In this document: positions 35,566 to 44,763 of the stretch, piece by piece
How the letters are laid out: every line of letters begins with the position of its first letter
How positions within the stretch are numbered: position 1 is the first letter of the stretch
Assembly (NCBI RefSeq): GCF_900117455.1
Contig: NZ_FPHO01000003.1
Span: 62,001 to 126,000, forward strand
Direction: 5' to 3'
Origin: Hyphomicrobium sp. CS1GBMeth3
GTDB lineage: Bacteria > Pseudomonadota > Alphaproteobacteria > Rhizobiales > Hyphomicrobiaceae
DNA length: 64,000 nt
Program-made: the position numbers and the translations under genes
The notes under the pieces: generated by a model
The model's database searches: none
Told to the model about the DNA's origin: nothing
Seen by the model: the letters and a program-made list of their open reading frames with translations, nothing else

Positions 35566-37272
35566 ATGCGCGGGCCGCTTGCCGCTACGCGCGGCAATTT
35601 AGAGAAAGATCACCCTTTGACATCGTTTTCCGACCTTGGCCTCGCCGCGCCAATCCTGAAGGCCCTCGACGGCGAAGGCTATAAGGCCCCCACACCCATT
35701 CAGGCGAAAGCCATTCAGCCCGTCCTCGAAGGACGCGACCTGCTCGGCATCGCCCAAACCGGCACCGGCAAGACGGCAGCCTTCGCACTGCCGATCCTGC
35801 ACCGGCTGGCGGAGAACCGCCGCCCGGCCCCGCGCAAGGGCTGCCGCGCACTCGTCCTCTCGCCGACACGCGAGCTCGCGTCGCAGATCGGCGAAAGCTT
35901 CCGCGCCTACGGCCGCCATCTCGGCATCAGCGTCACCGTCATCTTTGGCGGCGTCGGCCATCGGCCGCAGATCCAGACGCTGGCACGCGGTGTCGACGTG
36001 CTGGTCGCAACCCCGGGGCGTCTGCTTGACCTCATGGATCAGCGCGCTGCCGACATCTCCGGCACCGAGATCTTCGTTCTCGACGAAGCCGACCAGATGC
36101 TCGACCTCGGCTTCGTGAAACCCATACGGCGCATCGTTTCCCAGATGTCGCATCGCCGCCAGAACCTGTTCTTCTCGGCAACCATGCCAACCGAGATCTC
36201 GGGCCTTGCGGGTGAGCTCCTGAGCAATCCCATCAAGGTGTCCGTAACGCCCGTCGCAACCACGGCTGAGCGCGTACGCCAGCGCGTGATCCATATCGAA
36301 GCCGGCAAAAAGCGCGCGCTGCTGACGGAGTTGCTCGCAGACCCCGAGATGACGCGCACGCTCGTATTCACGCGCACGAAACGTGGCGCCGATCGCGTTG
36401 CCCGCCACCTCGAGACCGGCGGCACCAAGGTTGCGGCTATTCACGGCAACAAGAGCCAGCGCCAGCGCGAAATCGCGCTCGACGATTTCAAGCACTCGCG
36501 CATCAACGTGCTTGTTGCAACCGACATTGCCGCCCGCGGCATCGACATCGATCTCGTGACGCACGTCGTGAACTACGAGCTGCCTGAGGTCCCGGAAGCC
36601 TACGTGCATCGCATCGGCCGCACGGCGCGCGCCGGCGCATCGGGCATCGCGATCTCGCTCTGCGACGCCGAGGAGCGCGACCAACTGCGCGCCATCGAGC
36701 GCCTGACGCGCCAGCAGATCCCGCACGAGGATCGCCGCAACGATCCAACGATCGTCGCCGAGCGTACGCCTCCCCACCGCGAGGACGGCCAGCGGGCAAG
36801 CGTCCCTCGCCGCGGCGGCGGGCGTGGCAGCGAGCAGAACCGTGCGCACCGCGGCGAGCCGCGCCGTAATGCACACGGCGAGCGCCATCCAGAGGGTCGG
36901 AACGGCCATGGAGAGCGCAGGCAACGCGCCGACGGCAATGGCACGGCGAATGGAAGCCACAACGGACACGGCGCACGCGACCGCCGTCCGGAGAACCGGA
37001 CCCATGCTGCGGGCAACGGCCACGAGAACCGCAACGGACACGGTGAGCGTGATCATCGCGCAGACAATCGCCACCGGGCGAACGGCAACGGTAACGGACA
37101 CAGCCCGGATCAGCCACGTCGACACGCGGAGCGCGGCGCGGATCGCAACAGCGGCGCCTCGCTGGAGGGCGTTGGCTTCCTGACCCGCCAGGGAGCCGCG
37201 CGCCGGCCGCGCGATGGTGGCGGCAATGGACGCCCGATGCGACCCGGCTTCGGCCGCCGCGACGCAGGCTGA
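35566..37272 (+). CDS. DEAD-box ATP-dependent RNA helicase with repetitive C-terminal tail
   Basis: 568 aa as drawn. A TTG at 35617 (giving MTSFSDLGL) after GAGAAAG is a credible later start. All core motifs are present: Q motif (APTPIQAKAI), motif I (AQTGTGKT), Ia (PTRELASQ), II (VLDEADQML), III (SAT), V (VATDIAARGIDI) and VI (YVHRIGRTARAG). This is the RhlE type. From about residue 400 the tail is a low-complexity Arg/Gly/Asn/His-rich region with repeated NGHGER-like units (NGHGERRQRADGNG, NGHGARDRRPEN, NGHGERDHRADN). Such tails bind RNA and can drive phase separation. Likely cytoplasmic RNA remodelling, perhaps cold-linked. Confidence 0.92.
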   Translation: MRGPLAATRGNLEKDHPLTSFSDLGLAAPILKALDGEGYKAPTPIQAKAIQPVLEGRDLLGIAQTGTGKTAAFALPILHRLAENRRPAPRKGCRALVLSPTRELASQIGESFRAYGRHLGISVTVIFGGVGHRPQIQTLARGVDVLVATPGRLLDLMDQRAADISGTEIFVLDEADQMLDLGFVKPIRRIVSQMSHRRQNLFFSATMPTEISGLAGELLSNPIKVSVTPVATTAERVRQRVIHIEAGKKRALLTELLADPEMTRTLVFTRTKRGADRVARHLETGGTKVAAIHGNKSQRQREIALDDFKHSRINVLVATDIAARGIDIDLVTHVVNYELPEVPEAYVHRIGRTARAGASGIAISLCDAEERDQLRAIERLTRQQIPHEDRRNDPTIVAERTPPHREDGQRASVPRRGGGRGSEQNRAHRGEPRRNAHGERHPEGRNGHGERRQRADGNGTANGSHNGHGARDRRPENRTHAAGNGHENRNGHGERDHRADNRHRANGNGNGHSPDQPRRHAERGADRNSGASLEGVGFLTRQGAARRPRDGGGNGRPMRPGFGRRDAG

Positions 37273-37317
37273 GTTAAAGGCGCGATCCGCGCTCGCTCGA
37301 CCATTCAATCTGAGCGC

Positions 37318-37341
37318 ACGTCGGACCCGACGGTCCGACGT
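37318..37341 (+). terminator. Hairpin between the helicase and the next small gene
   Basis: A perfect 10-bp stem, ACGTCGGACC / GGTCCGACGT, with loop CGAC lies 46 bp after the helicase stop and 30 bp before the next ATG. It is followed by pyrimidine-rich CTTCTTTC. It could terminate the helicase transcript or limit read-through. Confidence 0.55.
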
Positions 37342-37370
37342 CGCGCCGCTTCTTTCGGAAAGGACGACCG

Positions 37371-37589
37371 ATGGCACGCAAGAAACCCAACCCGAAAGCT
37401 GAGTTCGTGCTCTTCAATGTGACCTACGAAGACGGCTCTCAAACCTCCAACCGTCGCGTCCCCGGTGACATCCTGGGTGGCCTCGAAGGCGACGAGCCCG
37501 CGCGGGCTGCGATCGAAGCCCAGGACCGTGATATCGAAGAGCGCTCGGGCCGCACGCGCGGCGCGATCAAGTCGATCGCCCGCGCCTAG
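37371..37589 (+). CDS. Conserved small protein, unknown function
   Basis: 72 aa preceded by GGAAAGGACGACCG. The sequence KAEFVLFNVTYEDGSQTSNR, then a Gly-rich turn and a C-terminal charged segment (AIEAQDRDIEERSGRTRGAI), represents a short conserved protein often found in Hyphomicrobiales. It has no membrane segment or cysteine and is probably cytoplasmic. It follows the helicase after a hairpin; a regulatory link is not shown. Confidence 0.75.
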   Translation: MARKKPNPKAEFVLFNVTYEDGSQTSNRRVPGDILGGLEGDEPARAAIEAQDRDIEERSGRTRGAIKSIARA

Positions 37590-37640
37590 AACGAACGCCG
37601 CTCGGGCCTAATCGGCCCGCGCCTTCTTACGAAGGCCTCC

Positions 37641-38312
37641 TCAAGGATAGAGGCGCGCCTTCGACCACGGCAGCGAAACATCTGCGCGCCGGAACACCAC
37701 GCGGTCATGCAGGCGGAACGGCCGGTCGTGCCAAAGCTCGATCTCGAGCGGCGTGACACGAAACCCAGACCAGTGCGGCGGGCGAGGAATTTCCCCAATG
37801 CCGAACTTGGCGGTGTACTGCGCGATCTTCTTTTCGAACGCGAGCCGGCTTTCGAGCGGCCGCGATTGATCCGACGCCCAGGCGCCGATCCGCGATAGCC
37901 GCGGGCGCGTCGCGAAGTAGTGATCGGCTTCCTCGGCGCCGACGCGTGTCACCAGCCCGCGCACACGCACCTGTCGCCTCAGCGACTTCCAATGGAATAA
38001 CAGCGCGGCCTTTCCCGAAACTGCGAGCTCCTGCCCCTTGGCGCTCTCGAGGTTCGTGTAGAACACGAACCCGCGCCCCGGGTGCTGAGGACCATCGACG
38101 CCCTTGAGCAGCACCATGCGCACGTTCGGCAAGCCGTCGGGATCGACAGTGGCAACCGCCATCGCCGTCGGATCGTTGTTCTCGGTTGTCGTGGCTTCGA
38201 GAAGCCACGCCTCGAACACTGCGAACGGATCTTCCGCCTCGGCGAAGCCCTGTTCCGTATCAGTCTCTTGCTCGCTCACGCCACCCGCCTGCTGCGCCGC
38301 ATAATCCGGCAC
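37641..38312 (-). CDS. pdxH: Pyridoxamine 5'-phosphate oxidase
   Basis: This FMN enzyme oxidises pyridoxine or pyridoxamine 5'-phosphate to pyridoxal 5'-phosphate, the cofactor of HemA and other enzymes here. 223 aa starting with GTG. Family blocks are [43 protein letters not shown] (FMN-binding), [33 protein letters not shown] and [11 protein letters not shown] with the C-terminal WSKARLYP. Length is normal. It is convergent with the preceding small gene. No regulatory feature is seen. Confidence 0.95.
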   Translation of the reverse strand: MPDYAAQQAGGVSEQETDTEQGFAEAEDPFAVFEAWLLEATTTENNDPTAMAVATVDPDGLPNVRMVLLKGVDGPQHPGRGFVFYTNLESAKGQELAVSGKAALLFHWKSLRRQVRVRGLVTRVGAEEADHYFATRPRLSRIGAWASDQSRPLESRLAFEKKIAQYTAKFGIGEIPRPPHWSGFRVTPLEIELWHDRPFRLHDRVVFRRADVSLPWSKARLYP

Positions 38313-38417
38313 GCCGCTTTAGCACCTTTTAACCACGACGGGCCACAATGATCCGGCAAGCCCCCCGCCGCGTCTCGGCCGGGCTGCGCGTTTGTCGTGT
38401 TTTGGAGTTGCCCGGTC

Positions 38418-38870
38418 ATGCGTCACATTTCCGGTTTGGAGACCGTCGTTCTTGCCACTGCAACCGCTGCGATGCTGGTGGCCTATGTGTTCCTGGCAGG
38501 CAATCCGGTCTTTGCCGGAGAGCGTTCGTCCGAGTCCGCGCGCTGCACCTGTCCCGACACCGAGCGACGCAAATCCACCCGTCCCAAGTTTGCCGACTTC
38601 ACGAACCCTCAGCTCGACGAAAGCGACGAGATCGCCGCCCTCGAAAGCATCCAGGTTGGGCTCACCCGCATGGACGATGGGGCTCCCTTCGTCTGGAAGC
38701 GGTCGAACGGCCGCCTGTCCGGCATCGTGCGCCCAACGAGTTCGTTCCGCAACGCCGAGGGCGCCCTCTGCCGCCACGTCGTGGTGCTCCTGACCACCGG
38801 ATACAAGACCAGAACTGCGGAGGGAGTGGCCTGCCGCACGGCTGACCGCCGTTGGGTACTCGAAGGTTGA
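38418..38870 (+). CDS. Exported surface-antigen-like protein
   Basis: About 150 aa starting MRHISGLETVVLATATAAML. A hydrophobic leader (about 9-30) ends near VFAG. The C-terminal half (FVWKRSNGRLSGIVRPTSSF, then LCRHVVVLLTTGYKTRTAEG and ACRTADRRWVLE) resembles the 17-kDa surface antigen/RT0821 domain found in alphaproteobacterial envelope proteins. It has cysteines in RCTCPD and in the conserved domain. It may be periplasmic or outer-membrane associated. The function is not established. Confidence 0.65.
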   Translation: MRHISGLETVVLATATAAMLVAYVFLAGNPVFAGERSSESARCTCPDTERRKSTRPKFADFTNPQLDESDEIAALESIQVGLTRMDDGAPFVWKRSNGRLSGIVRPTSSFRNAEGALCRHVVVLLTTGYKTRTAEGVACRTADRRWVLEG

Positions 38871-39076
38871 GCCACTGTGCCGCAACCGCGCCACACCCAA
38901 TAGTACATTGAAAAATATCGTATTTATCGCATCTTCAGGCCGCTGCGCACGCCTGCTGGGCCACACCCGCCCGGCCGCGTCAAAATCATTGCGGGATGCA
39001 GCTCAGAGGCCATCTGGACCCGCATTCCCTTTTGTGTAGGATGCGCGCAAATTTCCGCACAAGGGATAGCGAGCAC

Positions 39077-39922
39077 ATGACCGAGACGGCGTCGGGAGCA
39101 GGACAACTTGCCGGCACATTTATGGCTGGCAAGCGCGGTCTCATCATGGGGGTCGCGAACAACCGCTCCATCGCCTGGGGCATCGCCAAAGCCGTCGTGG
39201 CGCAGGGTGCCGAGGTGGCGCTGACCTACCAGGGCGACGCTCTCAAGAAGCGGGTGGAACCGCTCGCAACCGAGCTCGGCTCGAAGCTGGTGCTGCCGTG
39301 CGACGTCGCCGACGCTGCCTCGATGGACGCGCTGTTTGCGGAGCTGAGCAAGACCTGGGGGCGCCTGGACTTCCTCGTCCACGCCATCGCCTTCTCGGAC
39401 AAGAACGAGCTCGATGGCCGCTACGTCGATACCAGCGAGGCGAACTTCACCCAGACCATGCTGATCTCCTGCTTCTCGCTGACCGCGCTCGCCCAGCGCG
39501 CCGAGAAGCTGATGACCGACGGCGGCTCCATTATCACGCTGACCTACTACGGCGCCGAGAAGGTGATGCCCCATTACAATGTCATGGGCGTCGCCAAGGC
39601 CGCGCTCGAGGCCTCTGTCCGCTACCTGGCGGCCGACCTCGGCAAGAACAACATCCGCGTTAACGCCATTTCCGCCGGCCCCATCAAGACGCTTGCCGCC
39701 GCGGGCATCGCTGACTTCCGCTACATTTTACGCTGGAACGAGTATAATTCGCCGCTGCGGCGCACCGTAACCATCGAGGACGTCGGTGGAGCGGGCGTCT
39801 ACCTCCTGTCGGACCTGTCGAAAGGCGTGACGGGCGAAGTCCACCATGTCGATGCCGGCTACCACGTGCAGGGCATGAAGAACGAGGACGCCCCCGACAT
39901 CTCGGTCGTCAAGTCCGACTGA
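39077..39922 (+). CDS. fabI: Enoyl-[acyl-carrier-protein] reductase
   Basis: This enzyme performs the NAD(P)H-dependent last reduction of the fatty-acid elongation cycle. About 281 aa from the ATG at 39077. KRGLIMGVANNRSIAWGIAK is the FabI-type cofactor-binding start, HAIAFSDKNEL follows, and YYGAEKVMPHYNVMGVAKAA carries the catalytic Tyr-x6-Lys arrangement. AGPIKTLAAAGI and VTGEVHHVDAGYH are also typical. An extended start at 38996 is not needed. It is followed by a histidine phosphatase gene 46 bp away on the same strand. Confidence 0.95.
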   Translation: MTETASGAGQLAGTFMAGKRGLIMGVANNRSIAWGIAKAVVAQGAEVALTYQGDALKKRVEPLATELGSKLVLPCDVADAASMDALFAELSKTWGRLDFLVHAIAFSDKNELDGRYVDTSEANFTQTMLISCFSLTALAQRAEKLMTDGGSIITLTYYGAEKVMPHYNVMGVAKAALEASVRYLAADLGKNNIRVNAISAGPIKTLAAAGIADFRYILRWNEYNSPLRRTVTIEDVGGAGVYLLSDLSKGVTGEVHHVDAGYHVQGMKNEDAPDISVVKSD

Positions 39923-39968
39923 CCTCCGCCCCGGCGCACGTCGGGCAGCCGTCGCAACAGAATGAGCG

Positions 39969-40556
39969 ATGCCGGACCGCCCAACGATCTACTTCATCCG
40001 CCACGGCGAGACCGACTGGAACCGCGAGCTCCGCTACCAGGGCCAGCGCGATATTCCGCTGAACGACACCGGCCGCGCCCAAGCCCGCCGCAATGGCGAG
40101 ACCCTGCGCCAGTTTCTGCCCGTGATCGCCGAGACTGAGTTCATCGCGAGTCCACTCGGCCGCGCGCGCGAGACCATGGAGATCATCCGCGCCGAGCTGG
40201 GGCTGCCACCTTCGGACTATGCGATCGAGCCACGGCTCGTTGAGCTGTGTTATGGCGCCTGGGAAGGAACACTCCAGGCCGACATCAAGCGCGACACCCC
40301 GGAAGCCTTTGCGGCGCGCAGCCGCGATCCGTTCCGCTGGCGCCCGGATAAAGGCGAGAGCTACGCCGACCTCTTCGTGCGGGTGTCCGCCTGGGCTGGA
40401 ACGCGCCAGCGCGACAGCGTTATCGTCTCACACGGCGGCGTCTCGCGCTGCTTGCGCGCCTACGTGCTCGGCCTCGATCCCGCGGTGATCCCCGAGCTGG
40501 AAAGTCCCCAGGACCGCGTCCTGATCCTCGGCGACGGCGCCATGCGCTGGCTTTGA
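39969..40556 (+). CDS. Histidine phosphatase superfamily protein
   Basis: 195 aa phosphoglycerate-mutase-like enzyme. TIYFIRHGETDWN carries the catalytic RHG motif. ASPLGRARETMEII and VELCYGAWEG are the second Arg region and the conserved Glu, and VIVSHGGVSRCLRAY is the second catalytic His. Members dephosphorylate small phosphometabolites; the specific substrate cannot be assigned. It is cytoplasmic (no leader) and probably co-transcribed with fabI. A strong inverted repeat follows 20 bp downstream. Confidence 0.9.
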   Translation: MPDRPTIYFIRHGETDWNRELRYQGQRDIPLNDTGRAQARRNGETLRQFLPVIAETEFIASPLGRARETMEIIRAELGLPPSDYAIEPRLVELCYGAWEGTLQADIKRDTPEAFAARSRDPFRWRPDKGESYADLFVRVSAWAGTRQRDSVIVSHGGVSRCLRAYVLGLDPAVIPELESPQDRVLILGDGAMRWL

Positions 40557-40562
40557 GCGCGC

Positions 40563-40606
40563 CGGAAAACAAAAAGAGAGTCGGAGCAGCGGCTGCTCCG
40601 ACTCTC
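40563..40606 (-). terminator. Strong inverted repeat, likely bidirectional terminator
   Basis: GAGAGTCGGAGCAGC (40576-40590) and GCTGCTCCGACTCTC (40592-40606) are perfect 15-base arms, nearly touching. On the minus strand the stem is followed by CTTTTTGTTTTCC, a good U-tract, so it best serves the leftward SRPBCC gene. It also lies just after the histidine phosphatase gene. Confidence 0.75.
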
Positions 40607-40843
40607 CCAATGCAAACGACAAAGGTGCGAGCGTCTCGACGACGGTTGCTCAGACCGCGAGGAGATGTCCGCGAAAACAAAAAACACGGTACTTATCGAC
40701 CGTTGCGCGCCGCCTCTGGGATACTCCCGGAGACAAATCCCGACTGCCGTATGCAGCCGACTTTCGGGGACGCCCAAACGCAGGCCGATAGCCTGATTAC
40801 CTGCGTCGCCGCCGGTTGCAAAATGAATCCGACCGCCTGGGCA

Positions 40844-41329
40844 CTACTTGTACATGCCCTCGCGCAGATTGATCCCGTGCTCGAGATAGCCCTTGAGTGA
40901 GCACAGCATCTGCGTCCATCCATGGCAGTTGCCGTAGGAGGCCCGCAGCGCCTTCTGCGTCTCCCGCCAGCCCTCCTCGGCAATAGTGACCAGCGTCCGC
41001 CCGTCGTCGAGCGCGTCGAATTCCATGGTCACGATCGTGCTGTAGCCCGCGGATTGGGCTCCGGTATCGCCGTCGGACGGATCGCCCTCGTGCGCGGCCC
41101 ATGTGAGCACGATGCGCCGGTTCGGCTCGACCTCCGCGACCTCAACGGGGAACTCGCCCGCGAAGTCATGAAAACTCCACCACACCGTGGCGCCCGGCTC
41201 GAGCCGCCCCTTGGCGCCGCCCGTCGTGAAGTAGCGCGACAGCTGGGTCGGATTCACGATTGCCTCAAACACCTCCGAGACCGGCTTTGCGATGCGCCCG
41301 CTGACTTTGAACTTGAGATCCATGAGCAT
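40844..41329 (-). CDS. SRPBCC-fold (AHSA1-like) protein
   Basis: 161 aa. The ATG at 41329 and one two codons later (41323, better spaced from GGGAG) are both possible starts. The pattern VSGRIAKPVSEVFEAIVNP, then PGATVWWSFHDF, RRIVLTWAAHEG, TMEFDALDDGRTLVTIAEEGW and a long C-terminal helix (GWTQMLCSLKGYLEHGIN) is the SRPBCC ligand-binding fold of the Aha1-C-like group. It is divergent from an ArsR-type regulator, the classic pairing of this family. The ligand and role are unknown. Confidence 0.88.
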   Translation of the reverse strand: MLMDLKFKVSGRIAKPVSEVFEAIVNPTQLSRYFTTGGAKGRLEPGATVWWSFHDFAGEFPVEVAEVEPNRRIVLTWAAHEGDPSDGDTGAQSAGYSTIVTMEFDALDDGRTLVTIAEEGWRETQKALRASYGNCHGWTQMLCSLKGYLEHGINLREGMYK

Positions 41330-41353
41330 TACTCCCTTGCTGGCAACCTCATA

Positions 41354-41373
41354 ATGTTATAAAAATATAACAT
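41354..41373. promoter_or_regulatory. ArsR-type operator overlapping the regulator start
   Basis: A perfect inverted repeat, ATGTTATA-AAAA-TATAACAT, overlaps the first two bases of the arsR-like ATG at 41372. It lies in the 42 bp shared with the divergent SRPBCC gene. Position and symmetry fit autorepression by the ArsR-family protein. Confidence 0.75.
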
Positions 41374-41716
41374 GTCAACAGGCGACAAAATAGAACGGGT
41401 TTTCAAAGCCCTAGCGGCGGAGATTCGCCGCACCATGCTCGATGCCTTGAAGGATCGGCCGCAGACCACGGGAGCGTTGTGCGCGCACTTTCCAGCCCTC
41501 GACCGCTGCACGGTGATGCAGCATCTCAAGGTGCTCGAGGAGGCAGAGCTGGTCATCGTGCAGCGCAAAGGCCGAGAGCGCTGGAACCACCTCAACCCGC
41601 TGCCGATCAAGCACATCCACGACCGCTGGATCGGCCCCTATGCGGCGAACGCGGTGGCGCTGCTCGATCGATTGAAGACTGATCTCGAGGGCCCGGAACG
41701 AAGGCCTCTCCCCTGA
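41372..41716 (+). CDS. ArsR-family transcriptional regulator
   Basis: 114 aa winged-helix protein. IERVFKALAAEIRRTMLDAL begins the domain; DRCTVMQHLKVLEEAELVIV is the recognition helix region, followed by the wing (RKGRERWNHLN). There is no obvious metal-binding ELCVC motif, so it is of the metal-independent type that usually partners SRPBCC proteins. It probably represses both itself and the divergent SRPBCC gene through the palindrome over its start. Confidence 0.9.
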   Translation: MSTGDKIERVFKALAAEIRRTMLDALKDRPQTTGALCAHFPALDRCTVMQHLKVLEEAELVIVQRKGRERWNHLNPLPIKHIHDRWIGPYAANAVALLDRLKTDLEGPERRPLP

Positions 41717-41848
41717 GCAATGGCCCAAGTCCGTCCCGCCGCCCTTGCTGAGGAGCCCGGCGCCACTTAAGAGAGGCAGCACACACACACGAACGCACCG
41801 GCATGAGTTGCCGATGCCATCGGCCAGCACCTCCGAACAGCGGCGTCC

Positions 41849-42937
41849 ATGTCACACAACACCTTCGGCCACCTGTTCCGTATGACGACCTGGGGCGAGA
41901 GCCACGGGCCTGCCATCGGCTGCGTCGTCGACGGCTGCCCGCCAGGCATTCCGCTGACCGCCGAAGAGATCCAGGTGCATCTGGACCGCCGCAAGCCGGG
42001 CCAGTCGCGGTTCACGACCCAGCGCCGCGAAGCCGATGCGGTGGAGATCCTGTCAGGGGTCTTTCCCGACGCCGAAGGCCATCAGGTGACCACCGGCACG
42101 CCGATCTCGCTCCTGATCCGCAACACCGATCAGCGCAGCAAGGACTACGGCGAGATCAAGGATGCGTTCCGCCCGGGCCATGCCGACTACACCTATTGGG
42201 CCAAGTACGGCATCCGCGATTATCGCGGCGGCGGACGCTCCTCGGCGCGCGAGACGGCAATGCGCGTCGCAGCTGGCGCCATCGCGCGCAAGGTGCTGGG
42301 CTCCGGCGTCACGATCCGAGGCGCGCTGGTGCAGATCGGCGAGATCAAAATCGACCGCTCCCGCTGGGATTGGGAGACGGTCTCCTCCAACCCGTTCTTC
42401 GCACCGGATGCCGGCATCGTGCCGGAGTGGACGTCCTATCTCGACAACATCCGCAAGAGCGGCTCGTCCGTCGGCGCCATCGTCGAGGTCGTGGCCGAAG
42501 GCGTACCCCCGGGTTTCGGTGCGCCGCTCTACGCCAAGCTCGATCAGGATCTCGCCTCGGCGATGATGAGCATCAACGCCGTCAAAGGCGTCGAGATCGG
42601 CGCCGGCATGGCCGCAGCGGAGCTGACGGGTGAAGCCAACGCCGACGAGATGCGCATCGGCCCGGACGGCAAGCCGCGCTTCCTCTCGAACAACGCCGGC
42701 GGCATCCTGGGCGGCATCTCGACGGGCCAGCCGATCGTCTGCCGCTTCGCCGTGAAGCCGACCTCCTCGATCCTGACGCCGCGCCAGACCATTGACGCCG
42801 CGGGCAACGAGACGGAGATCGTGACCAAGGGCCGCCACGACCCGTGCGTCGGCATCCGCGCCGTGCCGGTGGGCGAAGCCATGATGGCGCTGGTGCTAGC
42901 TGACCACCTGCTGCGCCACCGCGCGCAACGCGGGTGA
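41849..42937 (+). CDS. aroC: Chorismate synthase
   Basis: This is the last enzyme of the shikimate pathway: 5-enolpyruvylshikimate-3-phosphate to chorismate, needing reduced FMN. 362 aa beginning [20 protein letters not shown], a family signature. [40 protein letters not shown] and the later [17 protein letters not shown] are the classic chorismate synthase patterns. Length is normal. It ends 30 bp from the convergent J-domain membrane protein gene. Confidence 0.97.
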   Translation: MSHNTFGHLFRMTTWGESHGPAIGCVVDGCPPGIPLTAEEIQVHLDRRKPGQSRFTTQRREADAVEILSGVFPDAEGHQVTTGTPISLLIRNTDQRSKDYGEIKDAFRPGHADYTYWAKYGIRDYRGGGRSSARETAMRVAAGAIARKVLGSGVTIRGALVQIGEIKIDRSRWDWETVSSNPFFAPDAGIVPEWTSYLDNIRKSGSSVGAIVEVVAEGVPPGFGAPLYAKLDQDLASAMMSINAVKGVEIGAGMAAAELTGEANADEMRIGPDGKPRFLSNNAGGILGGISTGQPIVCRFAVKPTSSILTPRQTIDAAGNETEIVTKGRHDPCVGIRAVPVGEAMMALVLADHLLRHRAQRG

Positions 42938-42966
42938 TCTGCCGCGGCGGGATGGATCGGGCGACG

Positions 42967-44523
42967 CTAGCTCTTGCGTTCGCCCGCGATGATGTCCCAG
43001 GCCGCGTTGATCTGCTTGAGCCTCAGTTCGCGCATCGCCCGATCCTCGGGATCGGTCGCATGATCCGGATGCCAGCTCAGCCGCAGGCCATCGATGATCT
43101 TCTTGATCGCGGTCTCGTTCACATCCGGCGCGATGCCCATGCCGAGCACGCTGAGCGCTTCCTCGCGCGTGCGGGGCATCCCGTCTCCGAGCAGCGCCGG
43201 CGGACCGGATGACAACGTCGGCGGCGTCGCGAGGTCGCGGCCACGCGGATCGGCCACCAGCGTTAAGGCACCCTTGCTGTCGGCACTTGGCGTCGCAGCC
43301 TTGCCGAGCGTGACCGACGAAAGATCGCGCGCAAGTGCAGGCACAGGCGTCGCACGCCCGCGACGCAGGACGATCACGAGCGTCAGCAGCGTCAGCAGCG
43401 CGAGACAGCCCACCATAATGGCGGTGGCATTAATCTTGAGCGGAACACCGCCGACCACAGCGACAGGCAAAAGCGGATCGGTGTTACCGTGCTCCGCCAT
43501 CGCAACGCGGTTCGGGTCGCTCGCACCGCTACCGGCCACTTGGCTTTGCTCTGTGATCGTCGAAGGCTCGGCCTGCGTCTCTGGCCGATCGGGCAGCGCG
43601 CCGGTCTCACTCACCGGCGGCTTTTGCTGAGGCGGCGCCTCCGGCGCATTGGCACCGTTGATGATCGTCGGAATGATCGGACCACCGCTCGCTTCCGGTT
43701 TTTCGGCGGCGGCGATCTCCTTCCTCGCAGGCTCTGGCGGAGGAGGTTCCGGCGCCTTCGACGGAACGGGCTCTTTGGGCGGTGCGATGTTCGCCGGAGC
43801 GGGCGGAGCCTTCGAGCTTGGCGGCTCCTTCGGCGCAACCTTCTTCTTCACCGGCTCGGGAATCGGCTCCGCGGCTTGCGCACTGCGCGGCGCCTCTTCG
43901 ACGGGCTCGGGCTCAAAATCTCGGCGCGATGGAGCAGGCTCCGCATCCGCCATGGCGCCCGGCGGCGGTGCCCGGTCTTTGACGAAAATGCCGTCGATGC
44001 CGAGCATCGGCGCGAAGCCCGTCGGCATCGCAACCGTCACGCGCGGGGTGCGCGCCAGGCGCTCCTCGCAGAAGCGGCCGAGCCTGCCGAACTCCCAACC
44101 GTCGTAATCTCCGCGACGCGAGCACGGCGCATCCGGTGGCAAGCTCCAGCGCGCTGGCATCTCGAGTTCGAAGCGGCCACCCTGGACATAGGCACGCCCG
44201 TCACGGACGGCCGCAGCGGCAACCTCGACCCAGGGAACGCGCACGCCGCCGCAATCCATATCGAACCGATGCACTGTCCAGCGGCGGCACAGGTCCGGGT
44301 TCTCGGGCGAGCAGGCACGAAACTCGCGCTGTTCGCGTCGGCCGATTACGGGATGTCCTTGATCGTCCGAACGCATCAGCGTGGGCTGGCCACGGATCAC
44401 CTTGCAGGAATACGGCATGACGAGCAGCTCGTCGGCGCGCGCTCCGAAGGAAACGAGGAGCGCGGCCACGAGGATCGATAGAAACGAGGCTTTGCCGCAA
44501 TATTTAAACGCGAGCATAAGCAA
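42967..44523 (-). CDS. Exported/membrane protein with C-terminal J-domain
   Basis: 518 aa. An N-terminal signal peptide ends near ARA-DELLV; the periplasmic part has six or more cysteines (YSCKV, RACSP, DLCRR, MDCGG, APCSR, RFCEE). A long Pro/Ala/Glu/Lys-rich region (about 190-350) follows, then one transmembrane helix (KINATAIMVGCLALLTLLTL). A C-terminal domain has GLRLSWHPDHATDPEDRAMR and QINAAWDIIAG, matching helices II-III of a J-domain with HPD intact. That places the J-domain in the cytoplasm, where it could recruit DnaK to the membrane. The domain order is unusual; I do not know a named family. Confidence 0.75.
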   Translation of the reverse strand: MLMLAFKYCGKASFLSILVAALLVSFGARADELLVMPYSCKVIRGQPTLMRSDDQGHPVIGRREQREFRACSPENPDLCRRWTVHRFDMDCGGVRVPWVEVAAAAVRDGRAYVQGGRFELEMPARWSLPPDAPCSRRGDYDGWEFGRLGRFCEERLARTPRVTVAMPTGFAPMLGIDGIFVKDRAPPPGAMADAEPAPSRRDFEPEPVEEAPRSAQAAEPIPEPVKKKVAPKEPPSSKAPPAPANIAPPKEPVPSKAPEPPPPEPARKEIAAAEKPEASGGPIIPTIINGANAPEAPPQQKPPVSETGALPDRPETQAEPSTITEQSQVAGSGASDPNRVAMAEHGNTDPLLPVAVVGGVPLKINATAIMVGCLALLTLLTLVIVLRRGRATPVPALARDLSSVTLGKAATPSADSKGALTLVADPRGRDLATPPTLSSGPPALLGDGMPRTREEALSVLGMGIAPDVNETAIKKIIDGLRLSWHPDHATDPEDRAMRELRLKQINAAWDIIAGERKS

Positions 44524-44763
44524 ATCATCCCAAGCTGCGGAGTTGCCTCAATTACCCCCCAGACCTGGGCACATTTGCGGCATCGCCGAAAACAATATGT
44601 GACGAATCGTAACGACTTAGTGGGAAACGTCCCGAAAGTCGCAGCCCAACCCGGCGCCACAATGGGGTCAGCGGCCGGGCGCACGAACGGCAAACCGATG
44701 TCGGGAGGCCATGAGCAACGAGGAAATGCGACTTCGACCCCATGACTGTTCGAACGCTCAGCC
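44524..44763. other. Intergenic region between eutC and the J-domain gene
   Basis: This 240 bp stretch lies upstream of the leftward J-domain gene and presumably holds its promoter. I see no gene and no strong terminator for eutC. Confidence 0.35.

Noticed and set aside
35599..37377. 592-codon minus-strand frame over the DEAD-box helicase
   Set aside because: All helicase motifs are on the plus strand; the frame is an antisense shadow of a GC-rich, repeat-bearing gene.
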